Source of the DNA: Nitrospira sp.
GTDB lineage: Bacteria; Nitrospirota; Nitrospiria; Nitrospirales; Nitrospiraceae
Reading direction: 5' to 3'
NCBI GenBank assembly: GCA_019636835.1
Contig: JAHBWU010000023.1
Coordinates: 1-44,720, forward strand
DNA: 44,720 nucleotides
The notes beneath the pieces are model-generated. The model was given only the letters and a program-made list of their open reading frames with translations, made no database searches and had not been told where the DNA came from. Shown here piece after piece: positions 7,964 to 16,978 of the stretch. Numbering within the stretch: the stretch's first letter is position 1; the number at the start of each line of letters is the position of its first letter. The position numbers and the translations under genes are program-made.

Positions 7964-9109
7964 ATGGCAAAAGCGCCACTTAGTGTGTCGATCGTTACGA
8001 GGCGGGAAGAGTTCCAGGCTCTAGAAGAGCTTTGGAATCGCCTGCTGGCTGAATCTTCCGGCAATACCTTCTTTCTTCGATGGGAATGGCTATGGGCCTG
8101 GTGGGAAGCTTTCGGGGCATTCCTGGGAACACTGCACATTCTTCTCGTCAAGCGAGGGGAACGGGTAGTCGGAATAGGACCCTTTTATTGGACCGAGACG
8201 AAGCAAGCAGGTCTCTTCCCGATTCGTCGGCTACTGTTCTTGGGAACTGCAAGCGGAGGCGGGGGCGATGTCGGGAGCGAATACCTCGATCTCATCGTCC
8301 ATCCGCATCATCAAGAAGACGTCGTGACGGCAATGTCCGCCCATCTCCTTCGAGAGGACCAGTTTCGTGAGTGGATGCTCCTCCATGTTCCAGAACAAAC
8401 TCCGATTCTGGTTTCCCTGCTGACGCAAGCGGTAGAGGCTGGATATCGACTGGAGGAGATGCATCGATGGCAATGCCCCTACATCGCACTTCCTGCATGT
8501 TGGGAGCAGTTTCTGGAGTCGCTCGGGAACACCTTGCGATACAAGTTTCGAAAGAATCTCCGCGAATTGGAAAAGCATGGGGCCTTCTCGTTTCGGACGA
8601 CCCGCACCATTGAAGAACTAGAGCACGATTTGCAAACACTCGTATCACTCCACCAAGCGCGGTGGGAAGACCGGGGTATGAGCGGCGTATTTGCGGACCC
8701 TGCGTATCACTGCTTTCTCAGTATGGTTAGTCGGCAGGCCCTGCTGCATGGGCTTCTGCGGTTGAGTATCGTCACAGTGTCGGACAAACCGGTAGCGGCA
8801 GTCTACAACATTGCATACGGGAATAAGATCTACTATTACCAGTCCGGGTTTGATATCGCCTTCGACCGAAAAGTCGCGATCGGGACGTTTGCCCATACCC
8901 TCTGCCTCAAGCGCGCCATTGATGAAAAACTCGATGAGTACGATTTCCTGCTCAAGGGATCACTGGACTCGTACAAAGATCGCTGGACTCAGTCCGTCCG
9001 GCAGATGGTGGATTATCGGGTAATCGCGCCTGGGTGGCCGCAACTGCTGGCCCGGCTGGAGGCGGCCGTGCGCGGTTGCGTGAGGCGGTTTCGGAAAATC
9101 AACCAGTGA
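7964..9109 (+). CDS. GNAT/FemAB-fold acetyl- or aminoacyltransferase-like protein
   Basis: A 381-aa protein of the BioF2-like/Acetyltransf_6 type. Recognisable parts are a WLWAWWEAF segment near 45-52, an NLRELEKHG segment around 200, then LVSLHQARWEDRG, a KPVAAVYNIAYGNKIYYYQSGFD stretch split over two strands, and a terminal KGSLDSYKDRW motif. These resemble the double GNAT fold shared with FemAB peptidoglycan-type transferases. No signal peptide or membrane segment is evident, so the product is probably cytoplasmic. Its stop overlaps the start of the next gene, another member of the same fold. Acylation of an EPS precursor is a reasonable guess, not shown. Confidence 0.75.
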   Translation: MAKAPLSVSIVTRREEFQALEELWNRLLAESSGNTFFLRWEWLWAWWEAFGAFLGTLHILLVKRGERVVGIGPFYWTETKQAGLFPIRRLLFLGTASGGGGDVGSEYLDLIVHPHHQEDVVTAMSAHLLREDQFREWMLLHVPEQTPILVSLLTQAVEAGYRLEEMHRWQCPYIALPACWEQFLESLGNTLRYKFRKNLRELEKHGAFSFRTTRTIEELEHDLQTLVSLHQARWEDRGMSGVFADPAYHCFLSMVSRQALLHGLLRLSIVTVSDKPVAAVYNIAYGNKIYYYQSGFDIAFDRKVAIGTFAHTLCLKRAIDEKLDEYDFLLKGSLDSYKDRWTQSVRQMVDYRVIAPGWPQLLARLEAAVRGCVRRFRKINQ

Positions 9110-10140
9110 GAGTTCGCCACGTTGAAGCTCAGGATAGGGCGGCATGGGAGCGGTTCGTCGAAACGCGTCCCAGTACGACGGCGTATCACCAATTGGGATG
9201 GAAGCGCGTGGTGGAGCAGGCGTTTGGACATCAGACCTATTATCTTGTGGCAGAAGACGACCAACGGGGTATTACGGGAATCCTTCCGCTTGTCCATTTG
9301 AAGAGTCTATTGTTTGGAAACTATATGGTGTCGTTGCCATTTGTGAACTATGGCGGGCTGTGTTCCGACGACCTCGAATCGGCGCGGCTGTTGTTGCAAT
9401 CTGCCATTGAGATTGGCCGGCAGCAGGGGGCCAAGCATATCGAGTTTCGGGATCAATGCCCAAGCGAACAGGGGTTGCCGGTAAAAACCTCGAAAATCTC
9501 AATGGTGATGGGGCTGCCGCAACAAGCCGAGCAATTATGGGATGCCTTCTCTCCTAAATTAAGAAGTCAAATTCGTAAGCCCCAGAAAGAGGGACTCTAC
9601 GCCAGGGTCGGGGGAAAAGACGAGTTGGGAAGTTTCTATGCGGTTTTTTCCGTCAACATGCGCGACCTCGGTACGCCGGTCTATTCCAAGCGATTCTTTG
9701 AAGTGATTTTAGAGACATTCCCGAACTCCACGTGGATCTGTACGGTTTACAATGATCGTCGGGTGCCCCTCGCCTCAGGCCTTCTGATTTGCTTCAAGGG
9801 GATCGTCGAGATCCCCTGGGCGTCGTCACTGCGGGAATATAATCGACTAAGCCCCAACATGCTCATGTACTGGACAGCGCTCGAACACAGCTGCAAGCGT
9901 GGAGCGAAAACTTTTGATTTCGGAAGGTCCTCACCTGACTCCAGTACTTACAAATTTAAGCAGCAGTGGGGCGCCAATCCAAAATTGTTGTATTGGCACT
10001 ATTGGTTGCGTAACGGTGGGCCTTTGCCGGAACTCAACCCCCATAATCCCAAGTACCAGATGGCCATCAATTTGTGGAAGCGTCTCCCGCTAGCCATGAC
10101 CAAGCTGTTCGGGCCGGCCATCGTCAAGAACCTACCATGA
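9106..10140 (+). CDS. FemAB family XrtA/PEP-CTERM system-associated protein
   Basis: A 344-aa protein when started at the GTG at 9106, which overlaps the upstream stop (GTGA) and implies coupled translation. A longer in-frame start at 9034 would lie inside the previous gene. The sequence has HLGWKRV-like (YHQLGWKRVVEQAFGH), FVNYGGLCSD, a LRSQIRKPQKEG segment and a FDFGRSSPDSSTYKFKQQWGA motif. These are characteristic of the FemAB-related family found in XrtA loci. FemAB relatives transfer aminoacyl groups from tRNA to cell-envelope precursors, but substrate and donor of this subfamily are unknown. Its stop overlaps the next start (ATGA). Confidence 0.85.
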   Translation: MRVRHVEAQDRAAWERFVETRPSTTAYHQLGWKRVVEQAFGHQTYYLVAEDDQRGITGILPLVHLKSLLFGNYMVSLPFVNYGGLCSDDLESARLLLQSAIEIGRQQGAKHIEFRDQCPSEQGLPVKTSKISMVMGLPQQAEQLWDAFSPKLRSQIRKPQKEGLYARVGGKDELGSFYAVFSVNMRDLGTPVYSKRFFEVILETFPNSTWICTVYNDRRVPLASGLLICFKGIVEIPWASSLREYNRLSPNMLMYWTALEHSCKRGAKTFDFGRSSPDSSTYKFKQQWGANPKLLYWHYWLRNGGPLPELNPHNPKYQMAINLWKRLPLAMTKLFGPAIVKNLP

Positions 10141-11348
10141 TATTTAGACGCACCCTCTCGCCGGCTGCAGCGCCTTTGACGGGGAAAGATCTCTTCAATG
10201 GCCTGCGAGGACTGGCGAAAGGCGCACGTGCACGTCTAGAGTTGGAGCAGGACTTGAAGAACTATTTCGGGGTCAAGCATGTATTTTGTGTGAACTCGGG
10301 TAAGACGGCGCTGACCCTTATTCTGTTGACGCTCCAGGAGTTGTCTCCGAAGAAAGAGGTAGTGCTGCCCGCCTATACGTGTTTTTCAGTCCCCTCTGCG
10401 GTTCTCCGAGCCGGATTACGACCACGACTGTGTGATGTCGATGACCGGACATTCGACTTCAAATTCGAGGAACTCCAACGTGTAGTTGGGCCGGACACGC
10501 TTTGCATTGTTACTTGTCATTTGTTCGGGATTCCCGCCAATCTCGATCGCCTTCAGATGTTGTGCGAAGCCAACTCAGTCATGCTCGTTGAGGATGCGGC
10601 GCAAGCCATGGGGGTTACGCAGGGCCATCGCAAACTGGGGACAGTCGGTGATGTGGGCTTTTATAGCCTTGGCCGCGGAAAAATGATCACTTGCGGCGAA
10701 GGTGGGGTGATTGTGACCAACTCCGACCAACTCGCGCAAACATTGGCTCGGCACCATGACGCCCTGCCGGAACCGACCTTTACCCACGCAGTCATTGACC
10801 TCCTCAAGGCTTGTCTGATGGTCCTTTTGATACGGCCGAGTCTGTTTTGGATTCCGGTGTCTATCCCTTTTCTCAAATTGGGACAGACCTTCTTTGACAA
10901 GACATTTCCTTTGGCCCGCTTGTCGGGGGCAAATGTCGGCCTTATGAGATGTTGGCGGGAACGATTGACGCAATCATTGGAAGAACGTAGAGCGAATGCA
11001 AAGGAGTACCAGCAAGTCTTACGCTCGTCTGGGCCGAGTGCAAAGCCTCTTGCATATCTCCGGTTTCCGGTATTGGCTGTCGGCCGACCAGATCGAGATG
11101 CGCTGATGGCACGCGCCCACCAGGAGGGCGTTGGGCTGTCACTCATGTATCCCACCACGCTCAATGAGATCGACGAAGTGCGAGATGTAGAGAGGCAGTA
11201 CCCCGGAGCTCAGTCGATCGTCGACCGACTCGTCACGCTCCCAACGCATGAATATGTTTCTTCTCTGGATAAGCAAGTCATCTGTGCGCTGGTCAAGCCG
11301 CACCTCATGCGTCCCGGAGTCGGTCAAGTCCAGACTACACGAACGTAA
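10137..11348 (+). CDS. DegT/DnrJ/EryC1/StrS-family PLP aminotransferase
   Basis: A 403-aa PLP-dependent sugar aminotransferase-like enzyme, started at the ATG at 10137 that overlaps the upstream stop by four bases. Visible motifs are VNSGKTALTL near the N-terminal cofactor site, EDAAQAMG with Asp153, and SLGRGKMITCGEGG with Lys182 in the place of the PLP Schiff-base lysine. Enzymes of this family make amino sugars on nucleotide carriers at C3, C4 or C5. An internal insertion with hydrophobic character (residues about 215-255) is longer than in typical members. The likely role is making an amino sugar, or modifying one, for the EPS. Confidence 0.85.
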   Translation: MIFRRTLSPAAAPLTGKDLFNGLRGLAKGARARLELEQDLKNYFGVKHVFCVNSGKTALTLILLTLQELSPKKEVVLPAYTCFSVPSAVLRAGLRPRLCDVDDRTFDFKFEELQRVVGPDTLCIVTCHLFGIPANLDRLQMLCEANSVMLVEDAAQAMGVTQGHRKLGTVGDVGFYSLGRGKMITCGEGGVIVTNSDQLAQTLARHHDALPEPTFTHAVIDLLKACLMVLLIRPSLFWIPVSIPFLKLGQTFFDKTFPLARLSGANVGLMRCWRERLTQSLEERRANAKEYQQVLRSSGPSAKPLAYLRFPVLAVGRPDRDALMARAHQEGVGLSLMYPTTLNEIDEVRDVERQYPGAQSIVDRLVTLPTHEYVSSLDKQVICALVKPHLMRPGVGQVQTTRT

Positions 11349-11419
11349 AAGTGATCAGAACGGGGGCGAGCCCCCCGCTTGCGGAAAATGACAGAGGCAG
11401 AACCGCAAGATCGTGATGC

Positions 11420-12712
11420 ATGAGTCAATGGCTCCAAAAACTTCCGACCCTGGTATGGGCAGTTGCCCTCTTGGGAGCCTTCGTTATTCAAGCCGAGCCG
11501 TCCGAGGCGCCGGATATTTGGCTGTGGTCCTGGATGAGGGTCACAGGTTTGGTCGGTTTGTGTCTGCTGATCAGCTACTGTGCGTATGCGCTTCGACACC
11601 CGCGATATCTGAATGTGAATAATTATCTCACCTACCTCTTAGTGGTGAGTGTGATCGCGCTAGAAGTGATCTTTCGTGTCAGACCTGACTTGATCCCCGG
11701 CGAGGAACTGATTCAGCACGCCTCGAAATCGATTCGAAAACAATATGCCATCAGTCGGGGTTATATGACCGAGGAGGTTCTCTCGGTAGAGCCAGCTAAT
11801 GGTCTCATCTATCATTTTCATTCCAACGAGCGTCTCGCCGCCTACCCGCATGTGGAGATTGACGTCGATGGGTATCGGAATCCGCCAATGGTGGACGGGC
11901 AAGGGCTGATTTGTGTGTTGTTGGGGGACAGTTTGACATTGGCCTTGGATGCACGGGACGACGTTGGGGAATTGTTGCGACAACGAGGGTATCCCACACG
12001 CAATCTTGGGATGTTTGGGTATGCTCCGCAGCAGTACAGGGATGTATACAAACGGTTTGTGATCGACTCGCAGGTCTCCCATCGTTATGTGTTGATCTTT
12101 CTCTTTGCCGGAAATGACGCGGCCGACGCGCAGAACTACGAGCACGTCAGGAGAGCGGGAGGAGATTTCAAGGAGTACCTGCCTCAGATGAGATCGATCG
12201 GCAAGATGGAAGACTCATTGCCCGTGATGGTGAGCGTGGCTCGCGGGCTTCCTCGCTTTCTCAAGAGTCGCTTTGTCACGAATCGAGAGCGGATCATCAC
12301 CCTTCCTTATCGCACCGTCCAGACGGGTGAGCTGATGCCTCCGCCGCTGGTTCGGGTAGGCAGTGAAGAGTGGAACACCTTTGTGGCGCCGTTAGCGGAT
12401 ATCATTGCGATGGCCAGAGCGCACGGAGCGATTCCCATTGTTTACCTGCTCCCCTCCGCGGCAACGGTCTACTCCCCATTTGATGCGAGTTTGAGCCACT
12501 ATGACCGGAACCATGCGGTGATGGTCGAGTCACTGCGAAGCTATCTGTGCGAAGCTCAGGTGGCATTCTATGATTTGCAGGAACGACTGCGTACGGAGAT
12601 GTCGGAGCGGTTCATCTTCGCGCGTGAGAAGGATTACCATCTCAACACTCTTGGGGTTCAACAGGTGGCCTACGAAGTGATCAAATCTTTAGAACAGGGC
12701 GGAGGGATGTGA
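11420..12712 (+). CDS. Membrane-anchored SGNH/GDSL-like hydrolase
   Basis: A 430-aa protein with three N-terminal hydrophobic segments (residues about 10-27, 36-54 and 70-90) followed by an extracytoplasmic SGNH domain. LLGDSLTLALD places the nucleophile at Ser171. GMFGYAPQQY supplies the block II glycine, FLFAGNDAAD the block III Asn, and DYHLNTLGVQQVA the catalytic Asp-x-x-His-like pair near the C-terminus. This resembles AlgJ/AlgX-type and O-acetyl-sugar esterase-type proteins that add or remove acetyl groups on exopolysaccharides. It is the first of three SGNH proteins in this locus. Esterase or transferase direction cannot be decided here. Confidence 0.78.
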   Translation: MSQWLQKLPTLVWAVALLGAFVIQAEPSEAPDIWLWSWMRVTGLVGLCLLISYCAYALRHPRYLNVNNYLTYLLVVSVIALEVIFRVRPDLIPGEELIQHASKSIRKQYAISRGYMTEEVLSVEPANGLIYHFHSNERLAAYPHVEIDVDGYRNPPMVDGQGLICVLLGDSLTLALDARDDVGELLRQRGYPTRNLGMFGYAPQQYRDVYKRFVIDSQVSHRYVLIFLFAGNDAADAQNYEHVRRAGGDFKEYLPQMRSIGKMEDSLPVMVSVARGLPRFLKSRFVTNRERIITLPYRTVQTGELMPPPLVRVGSEEWNTFVAPLADIIAMARAHGAIPIVYLLPSAATVYSPFDASLSHYDRNHAVMVESLRSYLCEAQVAFYDLQERLRTEMSERFIFAREKDYHLNTLGVQQVAYEVIKSLEQGGGM

Positions 12713-12818
12713 CATATGACCCTGACGTCCATTCTTGAATTTCTTCACGTACTATCACGACTATACGGCCTGCCTAGTTCAAGACAGCGCAGTAGTCGCA
12801 GCCGATCCAGAAGCGCGG

Positions 12819-12965
12819 TTCAAAGATGACGGAACCGAGCTGATGGGCCTCCAGGAGATGTCGGAACCGGCAAACGGTCGTTTCGTCATGAGCCGGCTCG
12901 GTACCGAGGACAATCCCGACCAACGCTCGCATGGCTCGTGAGCCATACAACGCATCTTCCACATC
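12819..12965 (-). pseudogene. IS5-family transposase N-terminal remnant
   Basis: Read on the reverse strand, this 150-bp stretch gives VEDALYGSRAMRALVGI, then a GTEPAHDETTVCRFRHL segment ending EAHQLG. This is the typical N-terminal signature of IS5-family transposases. Both sides diverge at once, with no catalytic domain and no intact start. It fills most of the 276-base gap between two SGNH hydrolase genes. The remaining flanks show no other recognisable content, and the downstream gene keeps its own ribosome-binding site. Confidence 0.72.
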
Positions 12966-12988
12966 CGTTCTAGTTGCTAAGGGAAGAC

Positions 12989-14128
12989 ATGAGTCCGAAA
13001 AAAGAGAAAGCATGGGTGTTCGCCAGCATTGTGGCTGGGTTCACCATCTTAATCATAGTTGTGTGTGGCGAGATTGGATTGCGCTTTGTCTTGCGCCAAG
13101 GTTTAGTAACGGCAATCCAACCAACCAATCGGTATATTTTCCTGCGTGAGTATCGTCCTGATCAGATTCTTGAGATCCAGCCCACCTACCGCTATGTATC
13201 CGAATCAGATGGGTTAACGGCAAAAAGAGTGCGGTTGGCTGTTGATGGGGATGGCTTCATCGGAGGTGCTCAACGATATGAGACACCCGACGGCACCATC
13301 GCATTTTTGGGAGGATCGACAACAGAATGCTTGTACCTGGATGAGGATAAGAGATTTCCAAGCGTGGTGGCATCGCTTTTGGGTGAGAAGCGTGGCTGGC
13401 ATGTTCGCGCGATCAACGCGGGTACCTCCGGAGGGAACGCGCTTCACTCCATCAATAAATTGATCAATGTTGTGGCGCCGAAAAAACCTCAAGTTGTCGT
13501 GTTCATGCACGCCATCAATGACTTGACGACATTGGCGTATTTTGGAAGCTACTGGAACGCCGATCGTCGAGGCAATCTTGTCGTCATCGAGTACGGAGAA
13601 GGATCATTCCCCTATATGCTGAAGCTTTTTGCGAAACGTTACGTCCCAGGCTATTTTTCGATGGCTATGGTCGTGTCGGATTACCTCAATCAGAAAGTGG
13701 ACGATGAGTTTGTGTTTGATCGCGAGATGTTCAATGCCAATCTGCAACGTGAAGAAAGGTTGGTGAACCTGTTCAGTCAACAACTCGTGCTTTTTGTGCA
13801 CGTGACGAGAGCTATCGGGGCAACTCCTGTGCTAATGACCCAGGCCAACCGAATCGAGAACAATGATCCCTTCGTGCGAGATCTTTTCCGTCGCACGAGG
13901 CCGGGCTTGGATTATGACCGCTGGGTAAAAGTGTATGCCCGATTCAACGAAGAGATCAGACGTGTGGCAGCTATAGAACACATTGATCTGGTAGATCTGG
14001 CAAGGACAATTCCCGGTACAAAAGAATACGCTTATGACCCGGTCCATTTGACGGAACGAGGGTCAGTTGCTGTGGCCGGCGAAATTGTAAAGATTCTCGA
14101 CCGAGTAGTGCCTGATACAAAAAGATGA
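12989..14128 (+). CDS. SGNH/GDSL hydrolase family protein
   Basis: A 379-aa protein with one N-terminal signal-anchor (residues about 9-30) and a periplasmic SGNH domain. The start at 12989 follows an AAGGGAAG by a few bases; an upstream TTG at 12974 is in frame but unlikely. Catalytic blocks are visible: FLGGSTTE with Ser110, NAGTSGGNALHS, MHAINDLTT with the block III Asn, and DPVHLTERG carrying the Asp-x-x-His pair. The architecture suggests an O-acyl esterase or transferase acting on the EPS during export. It follows an IS5 remnant, which may have separated it from the upstream SGNH gene. Confidence 0.8.
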   Translation: MSPKKEKAWVFASIVAGFTILIIVVCGEIGLRFVLRQGLVTAIQPTNRYIFLREYRPDQILEIQPTYRYVSESDGLTAKRVRLAVDGDGFIGGAQRYETPDGTIAFLGGSTTECLYLDEDKRFPSVVASLLGEKRGWHVRAINAGTSGGNALHSINKLINVVAPKKPQVVVFMHAINDLTTLAYFGSYWNADRRGNLVVIEYGEGSFPYMLKLFAKRYVPGYFSMAMVVSDYLNQKVDDEFVFDREMFNANLQREERLVNLFSQQLVLFVHVTRAIGATPVLMTQANRIENNDPFVRDLFRRTRPGLDYDRWVKVYARFNEEIRRVAAIEHIDLVDLARTIPGTKEYAYDPVHLTERGSVAVAGEIVKILDRVVPDTKR

Positions 14129-14166
14129 GCCAGAGGCACACACTATAACCAGCCTCGCGCGCCGCG

Positions 14167-15324
14167 ATGATGCAACTGACGTTCATTTTGTCTTTGGTGC
14201 TGATCGGCTACGCCTATTTTGGCTATCTCATTGTGCTCTGGGCGTTAAGTCTGGTGGCGGGAAGGTCGATGAGTCATGAGCCATCTTCGCGGCTCCCGAA
14301 GGTGTCGCTGATTATTTCGGTGTACAACGAGGAATCCATTCTCTCGGAAAAGCTGACCAATTCATTGGCGTTGGACTATCCCAAGGAGCTACTTCGAATC
14401 ATCGTCGTATCCGATGGTTCAACCGATGGGACTGAGGAGATCGCGAAGAGCTTCGCCGATCGCGGAATCATCCTACGATCCTACCCGGGCCGAATCGGTA
14501 AGACCGCATGTTTGAACCAAGCTGTCGCCGATTTGTCCAGCGAAATCGTGATCTTTTCGGATGCAAATTCAATGTACCCTCAGAATACTGTTCGGGCGTT
14601 GATCGCACCATTTTCCGACCCCGGTATTGGATTCGTCACGGGGGGAACCAGTTATGTTGCCGACAACAATGGTCAAATGGGAGAGTCCATTGGAATCTAT
14701 GCGCGGCTGGAACAGATGACAAAGCTTTTGGAAAGTCAACTGGGTTCCTGTGTGGGCGCCGATGGGGCCATGTTTGCCATTCGCCGGTCGTTGTATCAAC
14801 CCTTGGACCATGCCGACATTAATGATTTGGTCATTCCGCTGAAGATCGTCCGGGCAGGGTACCGGGGAGTCTACTCGCCCCAAGCGTTCTGCGTCGAGGT
14901 TGTCGCGAAGGAGGCTGCCAAGGAATTCTCGCGACAGGTGAGGATTGCTGCCCGAACCATTCGGGCAGTGATGGCGCAGCGGGCCTTGTTGAATCCATTC
15001 GTGTATGGGCTGTTCGCGTTTCAATTGGCCTCACATAAGGTGTGCAAGCTGATTGTGCCCTTTCTCCTTCTGTTGGCGCTTGTGACCAATGTCGTTCTGG
15101 TTGGAACTAGCCCATTCTATCTTATCTTGCTGATTATCCAATTGATGGTTTACATGACGGCGTGGATGGCGGTGAGGCGCTCAGCGGTTCCTGCCTCCGG
15201 CTCGTTCGTCATGAGACCGTTTGTGTTGATGCATTCTTTTCTCGTTGTGAATGCTGCGGTGGGGATCGCCTGGATCCGCTATTGGAAGAGGGATTCTTTT
15301 ACCACGTGGGCACCGGCCAGGTAG
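14167..15324 (+). CDS. Membrane glycosyltransferase family 2
   Basis: A 385-aa processive-type GT2. It has an N-terminal membrane segment (residues about 3-24) and a GT-A domain beginning SLIISVYNEE. The motifs are VVSDGSTDGTEE for nucleotide-sugar binding, FSDANSMYP as the DxD-like position, GADGAMFAIRR near the acceptor site, and QVRIAARTIRA as a Q-x-x-R-like block. Three or four C-terminal membrane helices follow. The layout resembles cellulose/hyaluronan-synthase-related transferases that extend a polymer and may help it cross the membrane. The sugar is not deducible. A second ATG three bases downstream (14170) could also be the start. Confidence 0.85.
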   Translation: MMQLTFILSLVLIGYAYFGYLIVLWALSLVAGRSMSHEPSSRLPKVSLIISVYNEESILSEKLTNSLALDYPKELLRIIVVSDGSTDGTEEIAKSFADRGIILRSYPGRIGKTACLNQAVADLSSEIVIFSDANSMYPQNTVRALIAPFSDPGIGFVTGGTSYVADNNGQMGESIGIYARLEQMTKLLESQLGSCVGADGAMFAIRRSLYQPLDHADINDLVIPLKIVRAGYRGVYSPQAFCVEVVAKEAAKEFSRQVRIAARTIRAVMAQRALLNPFVYGLFAFQLASHKVCKLIVPFLLLLALVTNVVLVGTSPFYLILLIIQLMVYMTAWMAVRRSAVPASGSFVMRPFVLMHSFLVVNAAVGIAWIRYWKRDSFTTWAPAR

Positions 15325-15342
15325 AAAGGGTGGAAAGGCTCT

Positions 15343-16062
15343 ATGGCAATGTTCAAGAAGGCAGTTGTTTACATCGCGTTCATCAGTGGTCTTAGTTGTC
15401 TTATTGGAGGGACGCAACATATGGCTTATGCAGGGGAGAATGGCGCTAAACGTATACTGCTTATCGGTGCTTCAGTCGGAAACGCTTGGAATATTGCCAA
15501 GCTGCCGGAGCGCACAAGGATGGTAGGCTACACGTTTGAGTCGGTGGCGGAATATCAATTTGATAAGAGTCAGATGGTTGAAGAGGTGGTCAAATCTGGG
15601 GACAAGCCGGACTTCGTCATTTTGAAAGAATGCGCGGCGTATTTCCCTGGGGATTTCCTTCGGTACAAGCAATTCATTCAGGGGTGGGTTGCCACCTTGC
15701 GGGCAAATCACATCACTCCGATACTGGCAACCGTTGTGCCGGTTACCACTCCACCTCATTTCACCGTAAGTTACGTCAAGCATTTGGTCAAAAAGTTGAC
15801 AAGGAACAAGATTCCGGTCGATGAGCGTCTTCCGTATCTCCTTGAATTCAACGATTGGGTCCGTAGCTATGCTGCGCAGGAGGGATTGGCGGTACTCGAC
15901 CTCGAAGCGGCAGTGCGGAACAACGCGCAAGAGAGGAAACTGCGTCCGGATCTTACGGGAGAAGACGGTCTTCATCTAAATGAACAAGCTTACCAGGTTC
16001 TGGATCGGTTGGTAGTTGATTCGGCCGGACAACTGTTCAAGGAAACGGGGCCAGGCCATTAA
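15343..16062 (+). CDS. Secreted SGNH-hydrolase-like protein
   Basis: A 239-aa protein with a clear signal peptide (positively charged start, hydrophobic core to about residue 22, cleavage likely after AYA30). IGASVGNAW gives a candidate nucleophile Ser44, and GEDGLHLNEQAY near the end gives the Asp-x-x-His pair. The middle blocks are weakly conserved (LKECAAYFPGD, ATVVPVTTP). It starts 18 bases after the GT2 gene. A role as a periplasmic EPS esterase fits the context and the two other SGNH genes, but it is a divergent member and could be non-catalytic. Confidence 0.7.
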   Translation: MAMFKKAVVYIAFISGLSCLIGGTQHMAYAGENGAKRILLIGASVGNAWNIAKLPERTRMVGYTFESVAEYQFDKSQMVEEVVKSGDKPDFVILKECAAYFPGDFLRYKQFIQGWVATLRANHITPILATVVPVTTPPHFTVSYVKHLVKKLTRNKIPVDERLPYLLEFNDWVRSYAAQEGLAVLDLEAAVRNNAQERKLRPDLTGEDGLHLNEQAYQVLDRLVVDSAGQLFKETGPGH

Positions 16063-16093
16063 TGCATACCATCGTAATTTGGAGCCGGCAGCT

Positions 16094-16969
16094 ATGAGTG
16101 CCCGTCGTACCGTTCTGTATTCAGTGTATGGACTACTTCGATCGCTCGGTTATTTTGGTTTGCGGGATCGGATAGTTCCCTATGCCACTGTGCTCACGTT
16201 TCATCGGGTGAATGATAAGGAAGACAAGGACGGTCTCTCGGTTCATCCTCGGTTATTTGAAGAGCTTCTGGATGTACTCGCGAGAGAGTATCGAATCGTG
16301 CCTCTCGCGCGCGTGCTCGAGATGATGACGACGAAATCGAAGCCCATTCCAGCACGAACGATGTCCATCACATTTGATGATGGCTATCTTGATAACTTTG
16401 CGGTTGCGGCACCAATTTTGAGGCAGAGGAATATCCCAGCCACTTTCTTTGTGTCGAGTGGATACGTTGGAACGATGAGAAAGTTTCCTTGGGATGTCTC
16501 CAAATCTGTCTCACACCCGCTAATGACATGGGATCAGGTGCGGCAATTGGCGGCCGAAGGCTTTGAGATCGGGGCGCACAGTGTGAACCATTTGAATCTC
16601 GGCGTATGTTCACCTGATGTGGCAGAGAAAGAAATCATCGGCTCGAAGAGACACATTGAAGATCAACTTGGGGCGGCCATTTCAGGTTTTGCTTATCCCT
16701 TTGGGTGGAAACAGAGCATGAACGAGGTAGCGTCGCTCATCGTGAGAGAGGCTGGGTTTGCGTACTGTTGTTCAAACTATGGAGGAAAGGTGACGAACCA
16801 ATCGGACAGATTCAATATCCAGCGCACCGGAGTATACCCCACGACCACGGAGATGCTGATGGAAATCGACAATTTCATGACCCACTATGATGGACTGATG
16901 AGAATGCATGTATTTGGTGTGACTGTTCCTGTCGGGTCGTCCGGTAGTCATTTGGAGGGCAGGGCATAA
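16094..16969 (+). CDS. Polysaccharide deacetylase (NodB homology domain)
   Basis: A 291-aa NodB-fold deacetylase. The start at 16094 is preferred over one at 16016, because the longer version overlaps the upstream gene and 16094 follows a GGAG at 16081 at good spacing. Motifs are VLTFHRV, SITFDDGYLDNF with the catalytic Asp-Asp pair, FFVSSGYVG, and IGAHSVNHLNLG with the metal-binding His pair. AYPFGWKQS corresponds to motif 3. It is shorter and of a different subfamily from the DUF3473 deacetylase at the left end, so the locus encodes at least three deacetylases with the one at 28212. Confidence 0.88.
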   Translation: MSARRTVLYSVYGLLRSLGYFGLRDRIVPYATVLTFHRVNDKEDKDGLSVHPRLFEELLDVLAREYRIVPLARVLEMMTTKSKPIPARTMSITFDDGYLDNFAVAAPILRQRNIPATFFVSSGYVGTMRKFPWDVSKSVSHPLMTWDQVRQLAAEGFEIGAHSVNHLNLGVCSPDVAEKEIIGSKRHIEDQLGAAISGFAYPFGWKQSMNEVASLIVREAGFAYCCSNYGGKVTNQSDRFNIQRTGVYPTTTEMLMEIDNFMTHYDGLMRMHVFGVTVPVGSSGSHLEGRA

Positions 16970-16978
16970 CGCAAGCCG